From Neptunicella sp048268085 (GTDB lineage: Bacteria > Pseudomonadota > Gammaproteobacteria > Enterobacterales > Alteromonadaceae): 64,000 nucleotides of DNA. Under the pieces are notes generated by a model. The model ran no database searches and had not been told where the DNA came from. It saw nothing but the letters and a program-made list of their open reading frames with translations. Position 1 is the stretch's first letter, and each line of letters starts with the position of its first letter. Position numbers and translations under genes: made by a program. The stretch covers positions 80,806 to 144,805 of the forward strand of contig NZ_JBLWWF010000009.1 of NCBI RefSeq assembly GCF_048268085.1. Direction: 5' to 3'. Of this stretch, positions 55,259-62,915 are shown in pieces.

Positions 55259-55281
55259 TTACCCTCCTGATAACGACTGGC

Positions 55282-55367
55282 TGCTAACACCTAAACAACG
55301 AAAAACGCGAGCGCAGCGGAACCGAGCAAGCGGTTAGCATTCACTTCACTTTATGCGCTTGTTATAT
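55282..55367 (-). repeat. attC-like site 1 (leftmost, degenerate)
   Basis: GCTAACACCTAAAC at the left and TTTATGCGCTTGTTATAT at the right form complementary ends; GCTAAC (55283) and GTTAGC (55333) also pair inside. It is the first recognisable recombination site at the distal end of the array. Confidence 0.6.
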
Positions 55368-55455
55368 TTCATTATGATGTTTGTTTTTAAAAATTAAATA
55401 AATCACTGTGCCAACAACCACTTACATAAATATTTGAGCTCTACTCGTCCTTGAA
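55368..55455 (-). other. Mini-cassette of about 90 bases with a possible microprotein
   Basis: The stretch between two attC-like sites is too short for a normal gene. On the minus strand a GTG opens a 19-codon frame (VVGTVIYLIFKNKHHNEI), a single hydrophobic segment with a charged end, directly after an in-frame stop. There is no good ribosome binding site. It may be a non-coding cassette. Confidence 0.35.
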
Positions 55456-55506
55456 ATATAACGCCGTCCCAGCCACGAAGTGGCGAACAACACCACCTTG
55501 TTACGC
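55456..55506 (-). repeat. attC-like site 2
   Basis: ATATAACGCC at the left and the inner CCACGAAGTGG arm, ending GTTACGC at 55500-55506. It is about 51 bases long and contains the stop codon of the cupin gene at its right end. Confidence 0.65.
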
Positions 55507-55983
55507 CTTTTTACCTGCATTTGGCTCACTAATGCTTTCAATGTCCACGAGATTCCATTTCAAGCCTTCGTGTCTAAAGATACGTTTTTTCTGATTCGGA
55601 TAATCAGCTACATCGTGTGGTAGCCTTTGACCAACAACAATACAACGAAGTGTGGATTTGCCGTTGTTGTATAGTTTGTGGGCTTCCCCACCTGCTCGAT
55701 AGCCAATAAAGTCACCGGCTTTTACCGGTGCAACCTGATCGCCTATTGTCGATTGTGCTTCGCCCTCAAGAATGAAAACACATTCCTCTTCGTGATAATG
55801 TTTATGAAACTCTGTTGATTCTTTACCTGGCTCTATTTCGATGATGTGAAAACCAATACTTTTTAATCCAGTCAGATCGCCTAATGATTTATTGATTCTT
55901 TGAGCATTCGGATTCAGAAAATGAGTTTTCTCTATTCCGTCATATTCCTCTATCTCGGTTTTCGTGATGATGTATTTATCCAT
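55501..55983 (-). CDS. Cupin-domain cassette protein
   Basis: A 160-residue cytosolic protein. A single cupin barrel occupies about 40-130: GFHIIEIEPGKESTEFHKHYHEEECVFILEG is cupin motif 1 with the metal-binding His, His and Glu, and GDFIGYRAGGEAHKLYNNG is motif 2 with the last His. Such proteins often bind small polar molecules; the ligand is unknown. The ATG at 55983 has GAGGAC upstream. Single-gene integron cassette. Confidence 0.88.
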   Translation of the reverse strand: MDKYIITKTEIEEYDGIEKTHFLNPNAQRINKSLGDLTGLKSIGFHIIEIEPGKESTEFHKHYHEEECVFILEGEAQSTIGDQVAPVKAGDFIGYRAGGEAHKLYNNGKSTLRCIVVGQRLPHDVADYPNQKKRIFRHEGLKWNLVDIESISEPNAGKKA

Positions 55984-55997
55984 GATGTCCTCTTGGG

Positions 55998-56051
55998 GCA
56001 TAACGCTTCACATATGGGGTGCAGCGAATGAACATAATGTGTTTGTTAGAG
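55998..56051 (-). repeat. attC-like site 3
   Basis: GCATAACGCTTCACATATGGGG at the left and CATAATGTGTTTGTTAGAG at the right, total 54 bases. Its ends match those of the site at 62799, which has a longer centre, so the two belong to one attC type. Confidence 0.72.
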
Positions 56052-56055
56052 TCCC

Positions 56056-56469
56056 TCAACTGAACCTCAAAGGAGGCGAAATCTCATAGTTTAAATTGTC
56101 GAAATACGCTTTGAAGCCTAAAACATCATGCGCGAAAAACTGACCCACAATAGCGTTCAATTTTTCTGGTGAGTTCAACTTATACTCCTTTTGATAAAGA
56201 GAACTGTATGAGATAAACCAGAGTGACTTGGGTACTTTGCATTCTAGCCGAATCCTGTAATCCACTTTTGAATCAATTGATATCTCGATAAAATCACTTG
56301 ATGTTTCATGGAACCCAAACATCGATTCAAGTATTGCTAGATCCGCATCTTCGTAAAAGTCCTTTTGATTTTTTATATACTGACTCGTTATTTCTTGTGC
56401 TTTTGCCAAATTAACAAGTTCAATATCTGATGGGCCGTCTACTGAGCATTTGTAAAACATCCTTTTCAT
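56056..56469 (-). CDS. Cassette protein of unknown function
   Basis: A 137-residue protein, mixed helix and strand, no membrane segment and no motif I know. The ATG at 56469 is preferred, with GAGGG upstream; the longer frame reads into the attC site. It fills its cassette from end to end, with the stop 4 bases from the attC-like site. Confidence 0.65.
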   Translation of the reverse strand: MKRMFYKCSVDGPSDIELVNLAKAQEITSQYIKNQKDFYEDADLAILESMFGFHETSSDFIEISIDSKVDYRIRLECKVPKSLWFISYSSLYQKEYKLNSPEKLNAIVGQFFAHDVLGFKAYFDNLNYEISPPLRFS

Positions 56470-56480
56470 AAACCCTCGAA

Positions 56481-56564
56481 CTCTAACGCCCGCAGCATGC
56501 GCGGCTTTGGAATGTAGGCACCGCCGCAATGGAAAAGACGTCGCCGTGCCTGCGATTGTTAGGC
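56481..56564 (-). repeat. attC-like site 4
   Basis: CTCTAACGCC on the left and GATTGTTAGGC on the right, 84 bases, with GCATGC and GCGGC pairing arms within. The right end GTTAGGC is a perfect GTTRRRY-type core in mirror form. Confidence 0.7.
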
Positions 56565-56599
56565 CACTTCACGCTTATATTTAATAACATGACAGACCA

Positions 56600-57103
56600 T
56601 TACCGAATTCTGTAACCAGAATCTAGACCAGATGGCCTTTTACGCATTAAGAACAAATTTAGGAATTTGTCTTGTTCAATATCCTGATTTTGAAACGTAA
56701 ATGAAATTAGCTCTTTTTTCATGTCGTAATTAAGATACTGACATAGAACATTTTCCCGTACTTTTCCGATTCTGCCGTCATATGTCACATCAAGATTAAC
56801 AAATGTCCGAGATACATCAATATTATCTCTCTCATATAAATCAAGAAGCTCTTTAGTACCTGCCGGAATATCGCCATTAAACCGCTTGCTATACAACTTT
56901 TTCAAATCATTCAGGCTGGCTTTGCCTTCTGTGCGCTCGACACGATTAATCACAAGTCCATCAGGACTAGGAACAACTTCCTTCAATAGATCAATACAGA
57001 CGGCCTCATCCTTTGGAGTTGATAAAAGCGAAGATGAATTTTCGGAACATGCAGCTAGCGATATACCAACAGTAATAACAGAAAATATTCTTAATGCGTT
57101 CAT
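56600..57103 (-). CDS. Cassette lipoprotein of unknown function
   Basis: A 167-residue protein. MNALRIFSVITVGISLAAC gives a signal peptide with lipobox LAAC, so it is a lipoprotein. The ATG at 57103 has GAGAGG five bases upstream. The mature part is hydrophilic with a CIDLLKEVVPSPDGLVINRVERTEG stretch and a further Cys (VLCQYLNY). No family recognised. Confidence 0.72.
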   Translation of the reverse strand: MNALRIFSVITVGISLAACSENSSSLLSTPKDEAVCIDLLKEVVPSPDGLVINRVERTEGKASLNDLKKLYSKRFNGDIPAGTKELLDLYERDNIDVSRTFVNLDVTYDGRIGKVRENVLCQYLNYDMKKELISFTFQNQDIEQDKFLNLFLMRKRPSGLDSGYRIR

Positions 57104-57121
57104 GAAACCTCTCATTGAATT

Positions 57122-57169
57122 GCCTAACGCCGCGCTCACCGGCTCGTCCGGTGCAACGCTTTGTTAAAT
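57122..57169 (-). repeat. attC-like site 5
   Basis: GCCTAACGCC (57122) to TTGTTAAAT (57169), 48 bases, with CACCGG/CCGGTG pairing arms. The ends are perfect RYYYAAC and GTTRRRY forms. It closes the large three-gene cassette. Confidence 0.82.
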
Positions 57170-57171
57170 GC

Positions 57172-57858
57172 TTAGCTCGCAAGCAAAAAATCTTTCCGCC
57201 CATAAGCAGTGGTAAGCCTTCTTGAAACCCCGCCGATAACTGATTTACAGCACGCAATAAACTCTTGATATTCCTTGTCATCGATTCCCTGCCTTCTTTT
57301 CCCATGAGAAATATCATTTCTCACATTTAGCAATCTATTGAGTGGTGAGTAAATATCTTTGAGGTCTTTATACTCTAACCCAACTTGATATAGAATTTTC
57401 TCTAAAACCTGTTGGCCAATATTATTATCGGTACTCACGTAACCCTCGGGGATGAAAACTGAGTGGTTTTGAAAGTCTGAAATATTCTCCACAAATTCGA
57501 CTTGTCTAGACAGGCGGTGCAAATTAGCTTCATCTGGAAGCGTCTTGCGAAAAATAGTACTTTTTTTATCTTTGTTCTGGAGTGCAATAAACTCTCGATG
57601 TAAGGTAGCCGCAGCGATCACAGGCTTAACTTGCGAGCAAGTTAATTCGATTTTATTTATTTCATCAATATATAAAGAAAATGCAAATTGAACAAACCCT
57701 TCTATATGCGCATAAACCAGACAAAGCATCGAGCGGCGAATTTTTTTTCTAGCGCTCTCATCTACCATTGCTCTTTGATTATTATCCAGAAATCTAAGCT
57801 CTTCTTCTCGCCACTCCCGCTCAGACTCAAGCTGTAATTGAAAATGCTCTAGGCTCAT
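57172..57858 (-). CDS. HEPN-domain predicted RNase (MAE_28990/MAE_18760-like)
   Basis: A 228-residue helical protein. RRSMLCLVYAHIEGFVQFAFSLYIDEI (about 41-67) and the catalytic-type Rx4H motif R180-NDIS-H185 in NVRNDISHGKRR match MAE_28990/MAE_18760-type HEPN proteins. HEPN proteins with intact Rx4-6H are usually metal-independent RNases that act as toxic effectors in defence. Its ATG overlaps the DUF262 stop (ATGA), so it is the last gene of a coupled operon. The effector role is inferred from motif and context. Confidence 0.78.
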   Translation of the reverse strand: MSLEHFQLQLESEREWREEELRFLDNNQRAMVDESARKKIRRSMLCLVYAHIEGFVQFAFSLYIDEINKIELTCSQVKPVIAAATLHREFIALQNKDKKSTIFRKTLPDEANLHRLSRQVEFVENISDFQNHSVFIPEGYVSTDNNIGQQVLEKILYQVGLEYKDLKDIYSPLNRLLNVRNDISHGKRRQGIDDKEYQEFIACCKSVIGGVSRRLTTAYGRKDFLLAS

Positions 57859-58982
57859 AGCGGGAATTCCGCAAGCTTGTCAATAACCAGTTGCACTCTT
57901 CTGTTAAGGGGGCCGGGGGAGTTTTTACCTCCACCTGTGGTTACAGCGATAAACTCATGATCTGATTTTAATTCTTCTATCTTAGTCTTCAGGCTTTCAA
58001 TATGAGCTTCGTCTTCAGGATCAATGCAATCTATTTTACTTAATAGGCCTGTGCATATGCCTTCGTAATGATAAACCGAAAAATTAGATTGAATGCCACT
58101 TCTTCCAACTCTTCCAAAAGATTTATCACCTAAAGATTTTTTTAAAATTAAAAATAATTTATCAAATACACGTTCCTCTTCCACATAATCAAATGTGATT
58201 TCGGTATTTTCTGGATCAGAAACTGCTTCCATATATTCCGTCAAGAAATCCGCCACATCATGAACAAATTTATGCTTATAGTTTTTGAGCGAAAAATATC
58301 TCAAAACTAACTCTTGATCAAATGATCCTAATCCCTGCTGCTTAGATATATTGGAAATACATTCTTGGAAATCTAGAGACTTGCTCTTTTGAATCACAAA
58401 GTCTATAAATGTTGGATCTAGCATACGTATGGTGCAGTTTCTAAGCTGTTGAGCTGTTAATTCTTCGCCACCAGTATTTAATCGCTTGAACATATGGTAA
58501 CGAAATTTACTATCACTACCTTTCCTTACCACTTCTACTCTTACAAAAGCACGTTTTAACCTAATTTTTAGAGAAGTAGGTAATTCGTCGTAAACAAGTC
58601 CATTTAAATCTTCTACAATGTCACATTCTTGTAATTTCAGAAAATCACCGACGTTAATCTCAGGATCCAAATGCTTAGCTTCTAATTCACCTCTTAAATG
58701 TAAATATGAAGAAAATCTTTGTAAACCATCTATTAACTGGTAGCGTCCTTCATCTGATTCAACAACGTAAATCGGAGGAACAGGCATTTCTAATAAAAGA
58801 GATTCAATAAACCGCGATTGCGCCCCTTGCGTCCATCTGAAAAGCCGCTGATAGTCAGGATTTATATCCAACTCTCCGTCCATATACATGTCAAGAAGCT
58901 CATTAAATGATAAATCAAGGCTTTGGGTATGTACTTTTTCTACGCTCTTCTCAAGAGACAGAATTAATTGATCATTGTCCAT
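57855..58982 (-). CDS. DUF262-domain protein (ParB/GmrSD-N-like NTPase)
   Basis: A 375-residue protein with a DUF262 core near the N-terminus: DINPDYQRLFRWTQGAQSRFIESLLLEMPVPPIYV and LIDGLQRFSSYLHL, corresponding to the usual DGQQR motif. The C-terminal part is helical, without the HNH nuclease (DUF1524) found in GmrSD or SspE. DUF262 proteins sense or hydrolyse nucleotides and control nucleases in type IV-like defence. The ATG at 58982 has GAAGGG upstream and follows the methyltransferase stop by 4 bases. The missing HNH suggests that the downstream HEPN protein supplies the effector. Confidence 0.85.
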   Translation of the reverse strand: MDNDQLILSLEKSVEKVHTQSLDLSFNELLDMYMDGELDINPDYQRLFRWTQGAQSRFIESLLLEMPVPPIYVVESDEGRYQLIDGLQRFSSYLHLRGELEAKHLDPEINVGDFLKLQECDIVEDLNGLVYDELPTSLKIRLKRAFVRVEVVRKGSDSKFRYHMFKRLNTGGEELTAQQLRNCTIRMLDPTFIDFVIQKSKSLDFQECISNISKQQGLGSFDQELVLRYFSLKNYKHKFVHDVADFLTEYMEAVSDPENTEITFDYVEEERVFDKLFLILKKSLGDKSFGRVGRSGIQSNFSVYHYEGICTGLLSKIDCIDPEDEAHIESLKTKIEELKSDHEFIAVTTGGGKNSPGPLNRRVQLVIDKLAEFPL

Positions 58983-58986
58983 TCGG

Positions 58987-60237
58987 TTAACCCTTCTCAA
59001 ATATTAAAACATTTTCAAATGCTACACTTTTACTTCTATATTGTTTATTTTTTAGGTTTGCCATATTTCTTTTGCTCTCAAACTCTATGTTTTCTAGCAA
59101 CTTCAAGCGAAGCATTTCAGCCATTTCAATCACAATTTTTGGCAGATCGCAATGAAGGTCTTTGTAATATGAATCTTGGACAACACAAATAAACTTGGAA
59201 TTGTTTTTTAGTACTCTATCAATCTCTTTCATTGATAAATTTAAATCGAAAAAATATTGAACTAAATTTTTGTAATAGTAAGTTTTAGAAGCCTTTGAAT
59301 CATGTGACTTAACGCCATCTAAAAATTTGACACACTTGCGAGGCAGACCGCTTTCTTTGCCTTCAATGCTTTTTGGAACGGTAGTAGTCCCCATTAATTT
59401 TCGCCTAATCGCATCAACCTCACCCTCTCCATTAACGCATAAAATCGATAATTCAGGCAAAGTTGCGACCCCATAGTCGATTCTCGTGCAATAAGGAGGA
59501 GAAGTTAGTACGAAATCAATAGATGAACTTTTGATAGGAAGACTTGTAGAAGAGCCTATAGTAATGTTGGAAATGGTTTGCGACCATTCATGCTCAACAG
59601 CCGAAATTCCGTCAATCATTTCCTTGACGTAGGAGACATACTGCCTTTTAAATTTCGCCCAAGAAATATCTACCTTCTCTGCGTGGCTTTTAGGCTTTTT
59701 TATCCACGTTGGGTTACTTGGTATAAAATTAGTTAGGTAGGTTCTAACACAATTGAACAGTGCCGTATACATTAGGCACTGAGCAGGCGTTAGACTAAGA
59801 ACTTTCTCAGTCGTCGATGTATATAGATATTCGCCCAGAATACATTTCTCTATCTTACGAATTGATTCTATTGCTTTGACATTAAACCAATCACCTAATG
59901 GATCATCATTCCTGATTAATACCCTGATATTCGCATTTATCATACTTAGTCGGTTCGTTACGAATTCAAGATTATCTTTTGTGGCTTGTTTTGCTGTCGC
60001 AATCACTCTCATCACTGGGTTTAGATCTATGCCCATTGATTGAAATCCATTCACAGAAGACATAAGTGTTGTAGTTCCGGCACCATTCCATGGATCCAAA
60101 ATAACAGCACCTTCGGAAAGCTTTGCCGACTCTATTATTTTCTGAGTAAATGTATGCGAGTAGCCGGCATAATAGTTGTACCAAAAAGGCTTAACCTCAA
60201 TTGTTTCATTTATTCTTTTTGGATTGATTATTAACAA
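58987..60237 (-). CDS. DNA methyltransferase of a cassette-borne operon (TTG start)
   Basis: A 416-residue SAM-dependent methyltransferase. Motif I is ILDPWNGAGTTTLMS (about 46-60), followed by MGIDLNPVMRVIATAK. Catalytic motif IV is TSPPY (245-249) in FVLTSPPYCTRIDYG, the type used for amino-methylation of A or C in DNA. The start is TTG at 60237 with GGCGG upstream; no ATG or GTG is available in frame before motif I. It is the first gene of the three-gene operon and would mark self DNA. Target specificity cannot be read. Confidence 0.85.
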   Translation of the reverse strand: MLIINPKRINETIEVKPFWYNYYAGYSHTFTQKIIESAKLSEGAVILDPWNGAGTTTLMSSVNGFQSMGIDLNPVMRVIATAKQATKDNLEFVTNRLSMINANIRVLIRNDDPLGDWFNVKAIESIRKIEKCILGEYLYTSTTEKVLSLTPAQCLMYTALFNCVRTYLTNFIPSNPTWIKKPKSHAEKVDISWAKFKRQYVSYVKEMIDGISAVEHEWSQTISNITIGSSTSLPIKSSSIDFVLTSPPYCTRIDYGVATLPELSILCVNGEGEVDAIRRKLMGTTTVPKSIEGKESGLPRKCVKFLDGVKSHDSKASKTYYYKNLVQYFFDLNLSMKEIDRVLKNNSKFICVVQDSYYKDLHCDLPKIVIEMAEMLRLKLLENIEFESKRNMANLKNKQYRSKSVAFENVLIFEKG

Positions 60238-60283
60238 GAAATTACCGCCATGTTCTCAATTTTCCAGATTATACAAATTGGGC

Positions 60284-60388
60284 ATTTAACGCTTTGCCAA
60301 TGGGCAAATGCGAACGTTGTAGGGCGAAGCCCAGTGAGTATTTGTCCCAGCCGTGTTGTTTGCGGCGATTTTAGGCAACTTGTTATGT
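60284..60388 (-). repeat. attC-like site 6
   Basis: ATTTAACGCTTTGCC at the left and GGCAACTTGTTATGT at the right, 105 bases, with inner arms GGGCGAAGCCC. It is nearly the same as the next site at 60619, suggesting two cassettes collected from a common source. Confidence 0.85.
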
Positions 60389-60403
60389 GTAAAACTTGCC
60401 ACG

Positions 60404-60604
60404 TTAACCTTTAGCTTGAAAAAGGTTAGGTTTATTAATCGATAGGTATAGGAATATAGATATAGAGAAAAGACCTAAACTTTTTAATACAGGAAATCCT
60501 ATATTGAATGTAACCAAGTAATAAGCAATATCTACGATAGAAAATATAGCTAAAGCAATAGAAAGAAAGTTTACAAACTTTCCTAATTTAGTTGAATCTG
60601 ACAT
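60404..60604 (-). CDS. Small cassette membrane protein
   Basis: A 66-residue protein with two hydrophobic helices (FLSIALAIFSIVDIAYYLV and LKSLGLFSISIFLYLSI). The ATG has AAAGGGA upstream. No family recognised. It is the sole gene of a short cassette. Confidence 0.65.
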   Translation of the reverse strand: MSDSTKLGKFVNFLSIALAIFSIVDIAYYLVTFNIGFPVLKSLGLFSISIFLYLSINKPNLFQAKG

Positions 60605-60618
60605 TTAATTCCCTTTAC

Positions 60619-60722
60619 ACATAACGCTTTGCCAATGGGCAAATGCGAACGTTGTTGGGCGAAGCCCAGTGAGTAGTTGTCCCAGCCGCGCCTTTGCGGC
60701 GAACTTAGGCAACTTGTTATAT
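60619..60722 (-). repeat. attC-like site 7
   Basis: ACATAACGCTTTGCC to GGCAACTTGTTATAT, 104 bases. Almost identical to site 6 over its length, including the GGGCGAAGCCC arm. Confidence 0.85.
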
Positions 60723-60726
60723 AACA

Positions 60727-61011
60727 CTACGGCCACTGAACTTGCCCCATGAGGTTTTTGTATGATGCTAAAGCGCGCCATATAGAAACCGCTAAATCCT
60801 GTTTCTTAATTAAAACTTGATACAAAAACACTGGTAACAACCACAGCAATAATATTGCTACTTGAACGAAAAGTGCAACGATAACAAGCTCTCGTTCACC
60901 ACCAAAAGCTAGAAGCGCCACAAAAACATTTAGGATCAATAGCAACCAGATAGCTTTCTTAGCATCTGATTTTATTATTGCGATTGATTCAGTTGATTCT
61001 TCGTTGAGCAC
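60727..61011 (-). CDS. Cassette membrane protein (GTG start)
   Basis: A 94-residue protein with two membrane helices (WLLLILNVFVALLAFGG and VIVALFVQVAILLLWLLPVFLY). The upstream reading frame runs into the attC site, so I take GTG 61011, with AGGGA five bases before it. Function unknown. Confidence 0.62.
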   Translation of the reverse strand: MLNEESTESIAIIKSDAKKAIWLLLILNVFVALLAFGGERELVIVALFVQVAILLLWLLPVFLYQVLIKKQDLAVSIWRALASYKNLMGQVQWP

Positions 61012-61026
61012 TTGATTCCCTGTGTT

Positions 61027-61131
61027 ATATAACACCCCAATTGGGGGAAATTGCGAGTGTTTTGCCACGAAGTGGCAGCGAGTAATTTTCCCAAGCCAGC
61101 GTGCTGGCTGAACAACATTGGCTTGTTATAA
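61027..61131 (-). repeat. attC-like site 8
   Basis: ATATAACACCCCAATTGGGGGAAATTGCG at the left and GCTTGTTATAA at the right, 105 bases, with CCAATTGGGGG and GCCACGAAGTGGC arms. It overlaps the stop codon of the gene to its right. Confidence 0.75.
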
Positions 61132-61638
61132 GCCATTTAACGACTCTTTGAGCCGATTATAATTATTGCCAAGCTCAGATAAAATTGAGAGAAAACCATT
61201 TGCTTCAAAACCATGAACTGCATCCCATTCTAAACCGGGTTTGTTAAGCGGATAACGAAAAACAACACTAGCTTGAGGGTGTTTAGTCTTCTTTTTTATC
61301 GCTATTTCTTCCGAGCCAAAACCAACGTATTCAGTCACAAAAGGACAATCAAAATGAAAATATTCCTCAGGAAAGGTTATTTTATATTTATCATACAGGT
61401 CATCAATGGTGTGACCCCAAGCGTCCTGATAGCCCCTTATAATTAATGCTCCTTTGATGAATAGTTCTACAGAATGCGCAGCAAGCATTAATGTGACACT
61501 TGCGTTAGACCAAGAATTTTCTTCCTCAAGGGCATTCATCCTTTTACAAACATCTTCGCTTGCTTTTAGATAAGAAGTTGCAAATTCAAAATAACGAGTC
61601 GGCTCGTCTCTACCAAAATCTTCCCAGTTACCGATCAT
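61126..61638 (-). CDS. HEPN-like helical cassette protein
   Basis: A 170-residue helical protein. TLMLAAHSVELFIKGALIIRGYQDAWGHTIDDLYDKY has the look of the HEPN helical bundle (helix 2, then GH motif), without an obvious Rx4H catalytic motif. The ATG at 61638 has GAGG upstream. A nucleotide-handling or defence role is possible but unproven. Confidence 0.55.
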   Translation of the reverse strand: MIGNWEDFGRDEPTRYFEFATSYLKASEDVCKRMNALEEENSWSNASVTLMLAAHSVELFIKGALIIRGYQDAWGHTIDDLYDKYKITFPEEYFHFDCPFVTEYVGFGSEEIAIKKKTKHPQASVVFRYPLNKPGLEWDAVHGFEANGFLSILSELGNNYNRLKESLNGL

Positions 61639-61651
61639 ATGACCTCATGGC

Positions 61652-61752
61652 TTATAACGCTTTGCTAATGGGAAAATACTGCGTATTGGCCGGAACGGCC
61701 AGCAGTAATTTTCCCAGTGAGTTTACGAACGAGATTAAGCAACTTGTTATAT
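61652..61752 (-). repeat. attC-like site 9
   Basis: TTATAACGCTTTGC at the left and AAGCAACTTGTTATAT at the right, 101 bases; GGCCGGAACGGCC makes an inner palindrome. Confidence 0.8.
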
Positions 61753-61763
61753 TTCATTACTGC

Positions 61764-62081
61764 TCACCTCCTAGCTCGACGAAACAACACAAATAAGTAA
61801 ACCACCAAAATTAAAGCAGAAATACCACCTACTGCTTTTTGAAAATCAAGAGAAGCTACTATCATCTCGTTTTTGCTATCTATTAACGATTGTTGCGATT
61901 TGAATAATTCAACTAGTTCAGTATTACCTTGTGTGTCGGATAGAATCTTTTCATAAAGAGCTTGCTCATTTACTAATTTTTCAGCGCTCGGCTGAACATA
62001 GAAGGCTACAGACACTTGAAGGAGAGCTAGAAAAACGACCCAAGTGATAGGGTTATCGTAAAAAAACCTCAGTGTTTTCAA
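61764..62081 (-). CDS. Cassette membrane protein with a periplasmic loop (TTG start)
   Basis: A 105-residue protein with helices at about 12-28 and 83-99 enclosing a charged loop. The start is TTG at 62081, four bases after the ideal AAGGAGG. The two-helix layout with an alpha-helical middle is unlike a known family. Confidence 0.7.
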   Translation of the reverse strand: MKTLRFFYDNPITWVVFLALLQVSVAFYVQPSAEKLVNEQALYEKILSDTQGNTELVELFKSQQSLIDSKNEMIVASLDFQKAVGGISALILVVYLFVLFRRARR

Positions 62082-62095
62082 AAATCCTCCTTGAA

Positions 62096-62164
62096 ATATA
62101 ACGCTTTAAACAGCGGAAAACGCGAGCGCAGCGAGTGGTTTTCCGCTGCTTTAATTTGTTATGC
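62096..62164 (-). repeat. attC-like site 10
   Basis: ATATAACGCTTTAAACAGCGG at the left and CCGCTGCTTTAATTTGTTATGC at the right, 69 bases. This is a compact attC with GAAAAC/GTTTTC and GCGAGCGCAGCG arms. Confidence 0.82.
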
Positions 62165-62473
62165 AACTTCCAGCCACAAATCAATATTGAATTCCTTCAG
62201 ATGCTTTTTAATTGCACCTATTAAATTGATCATATCTTGGCCGGGCATTTCTTGCGCTTTGATGTAAATATGGCTATTGCCCTGTCCATACTTTGAGATC
62301 CATTCATCGGAGAAGATATTATCCGTATAACCTTGAATCTTCGTCTTTAGGAGTTGTTCGTGATAATCAGAATCCGTTAGTGCACTTGACACTACAATTA
62401 CCAAATCGACACCACCATCATTTCTCTCTCCAACGATATCGATTTTATCTAAGTTTTGAATAGGGTCATCCAT
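62159..62473 (-). CDS. DUF6572-like cassette protein
   Basis: A 104-residue protein (MDDPIQNLDKIDIVGERNDGG...). The beta strand VDLVIVVSSALTDSDYHEQLLKTKIQGYTDNI and the C-terminal helix IGAIKKHLKEFNIDLWLEVA match the layout of DUF6572-type proteins, of unknown role. ATG 62473 has AAGGAAC upstream. The stop lies inside attC site 10. Confidence 0.62.
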   Translation of the reverse strand: MDDPIQNLDKIDIVGERNDGGVDLVIVVSSALTDSDYHEQLLKTKIQGYTDNIFSDEWISKYGQGNSHIYIKAQEMPGQDMINLIGAIKKHLKEFNIDLWLEVA

Positions 62474-62491
62474 GTTCAAGTTCCTTGAGTT

Positions 62492-62572
62492 GCATAACGC
62501 TCGCCTAAACGGCGAGCAACTTGTTGCGAGTCCAGCGGCCGCAGGCCGCGATGTTTTAGGCGCTTGTTAAGT
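62492..62572 (-). repeat. attC-like site 11
   Basis: GCATAACGCTCGCCTAAAC at the left and TTTTAGGCGCTTGTTAAGT at the right, 81 bases, with GCGGCCGCAGGCCGC inside. A textbook pairing of outer and inner arms. Confidence 0.85.
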
Positions 62573-62588
62573 GTTTGGTTAATGCACA

Positions 62589-62795
62589 TCACTTAAACCT
62601 TGGCGCACAAAACTGACATAAGCCACGATCATCCAAATTCATCACGGGGAACATATTCTCAAAGTTTGCTTTGGGAATATTGTCCGGCGTTTTAGGATCT
62701 ATGCCATACTGCCCGCAAGCCGCACACTGTCTAATCCACTTTTTGGTTCTCGGATCTTTCAAGAACCACTCTTGAGTTTTGGTTTCAGTTCTCAT
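62589..62795 (-). CDS. Small zinc-ribbon cassette protein
   Basis: A 68-residue protein with CAACGQYG and CQFCAPRF, four Cys in two CxxC-type pairs 33 residues apart, indicating a zinc ribbon. No other motif. The start lies at the edge of the attC site; the ribosome binding site is weak. Confidence 0.62.
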   Translation of the reverse strand: MRTETKTQEWFLKDPRTKKWIRQCAACGQYGIDPKTPDNIPKANFENMFPVMNLDDRGLCQFCAPRFK

Positions 62796-62798
62796 GAC

Positions 62799-62913
62799 AC
62801 TTAACGTTTCACATATGGGGCGCAGGCTTGCTGGCTATACTTGCGCGAAGCGCCAGCCAGCGAGTATGCGTCCCAATGAGCGAAGCGAATGAACATAATG
62901 TGTTTGTTATACC
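62799..62913 (-). repeat. attC-like site 12
   Basis: ACTTAACGTTTCACATATGGGG at the left and CATAATGTGTTTGTTATAC at the right, 115 bases. Ends match site 3, with an extra paired centre (GGCTTGCTGGC / GCCAGCC). Confidence 0.82.
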
Positions 62914-62915
62914 CA

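Noticed and set aside
60234..60260. Six-codon ATG frame just before the methyltransferase TTG start as a leader peptide
   Set aside because: Too short to judge; the same GGCGG sequence serves as ribosome binding site for the TTG, so coding use is not needed.
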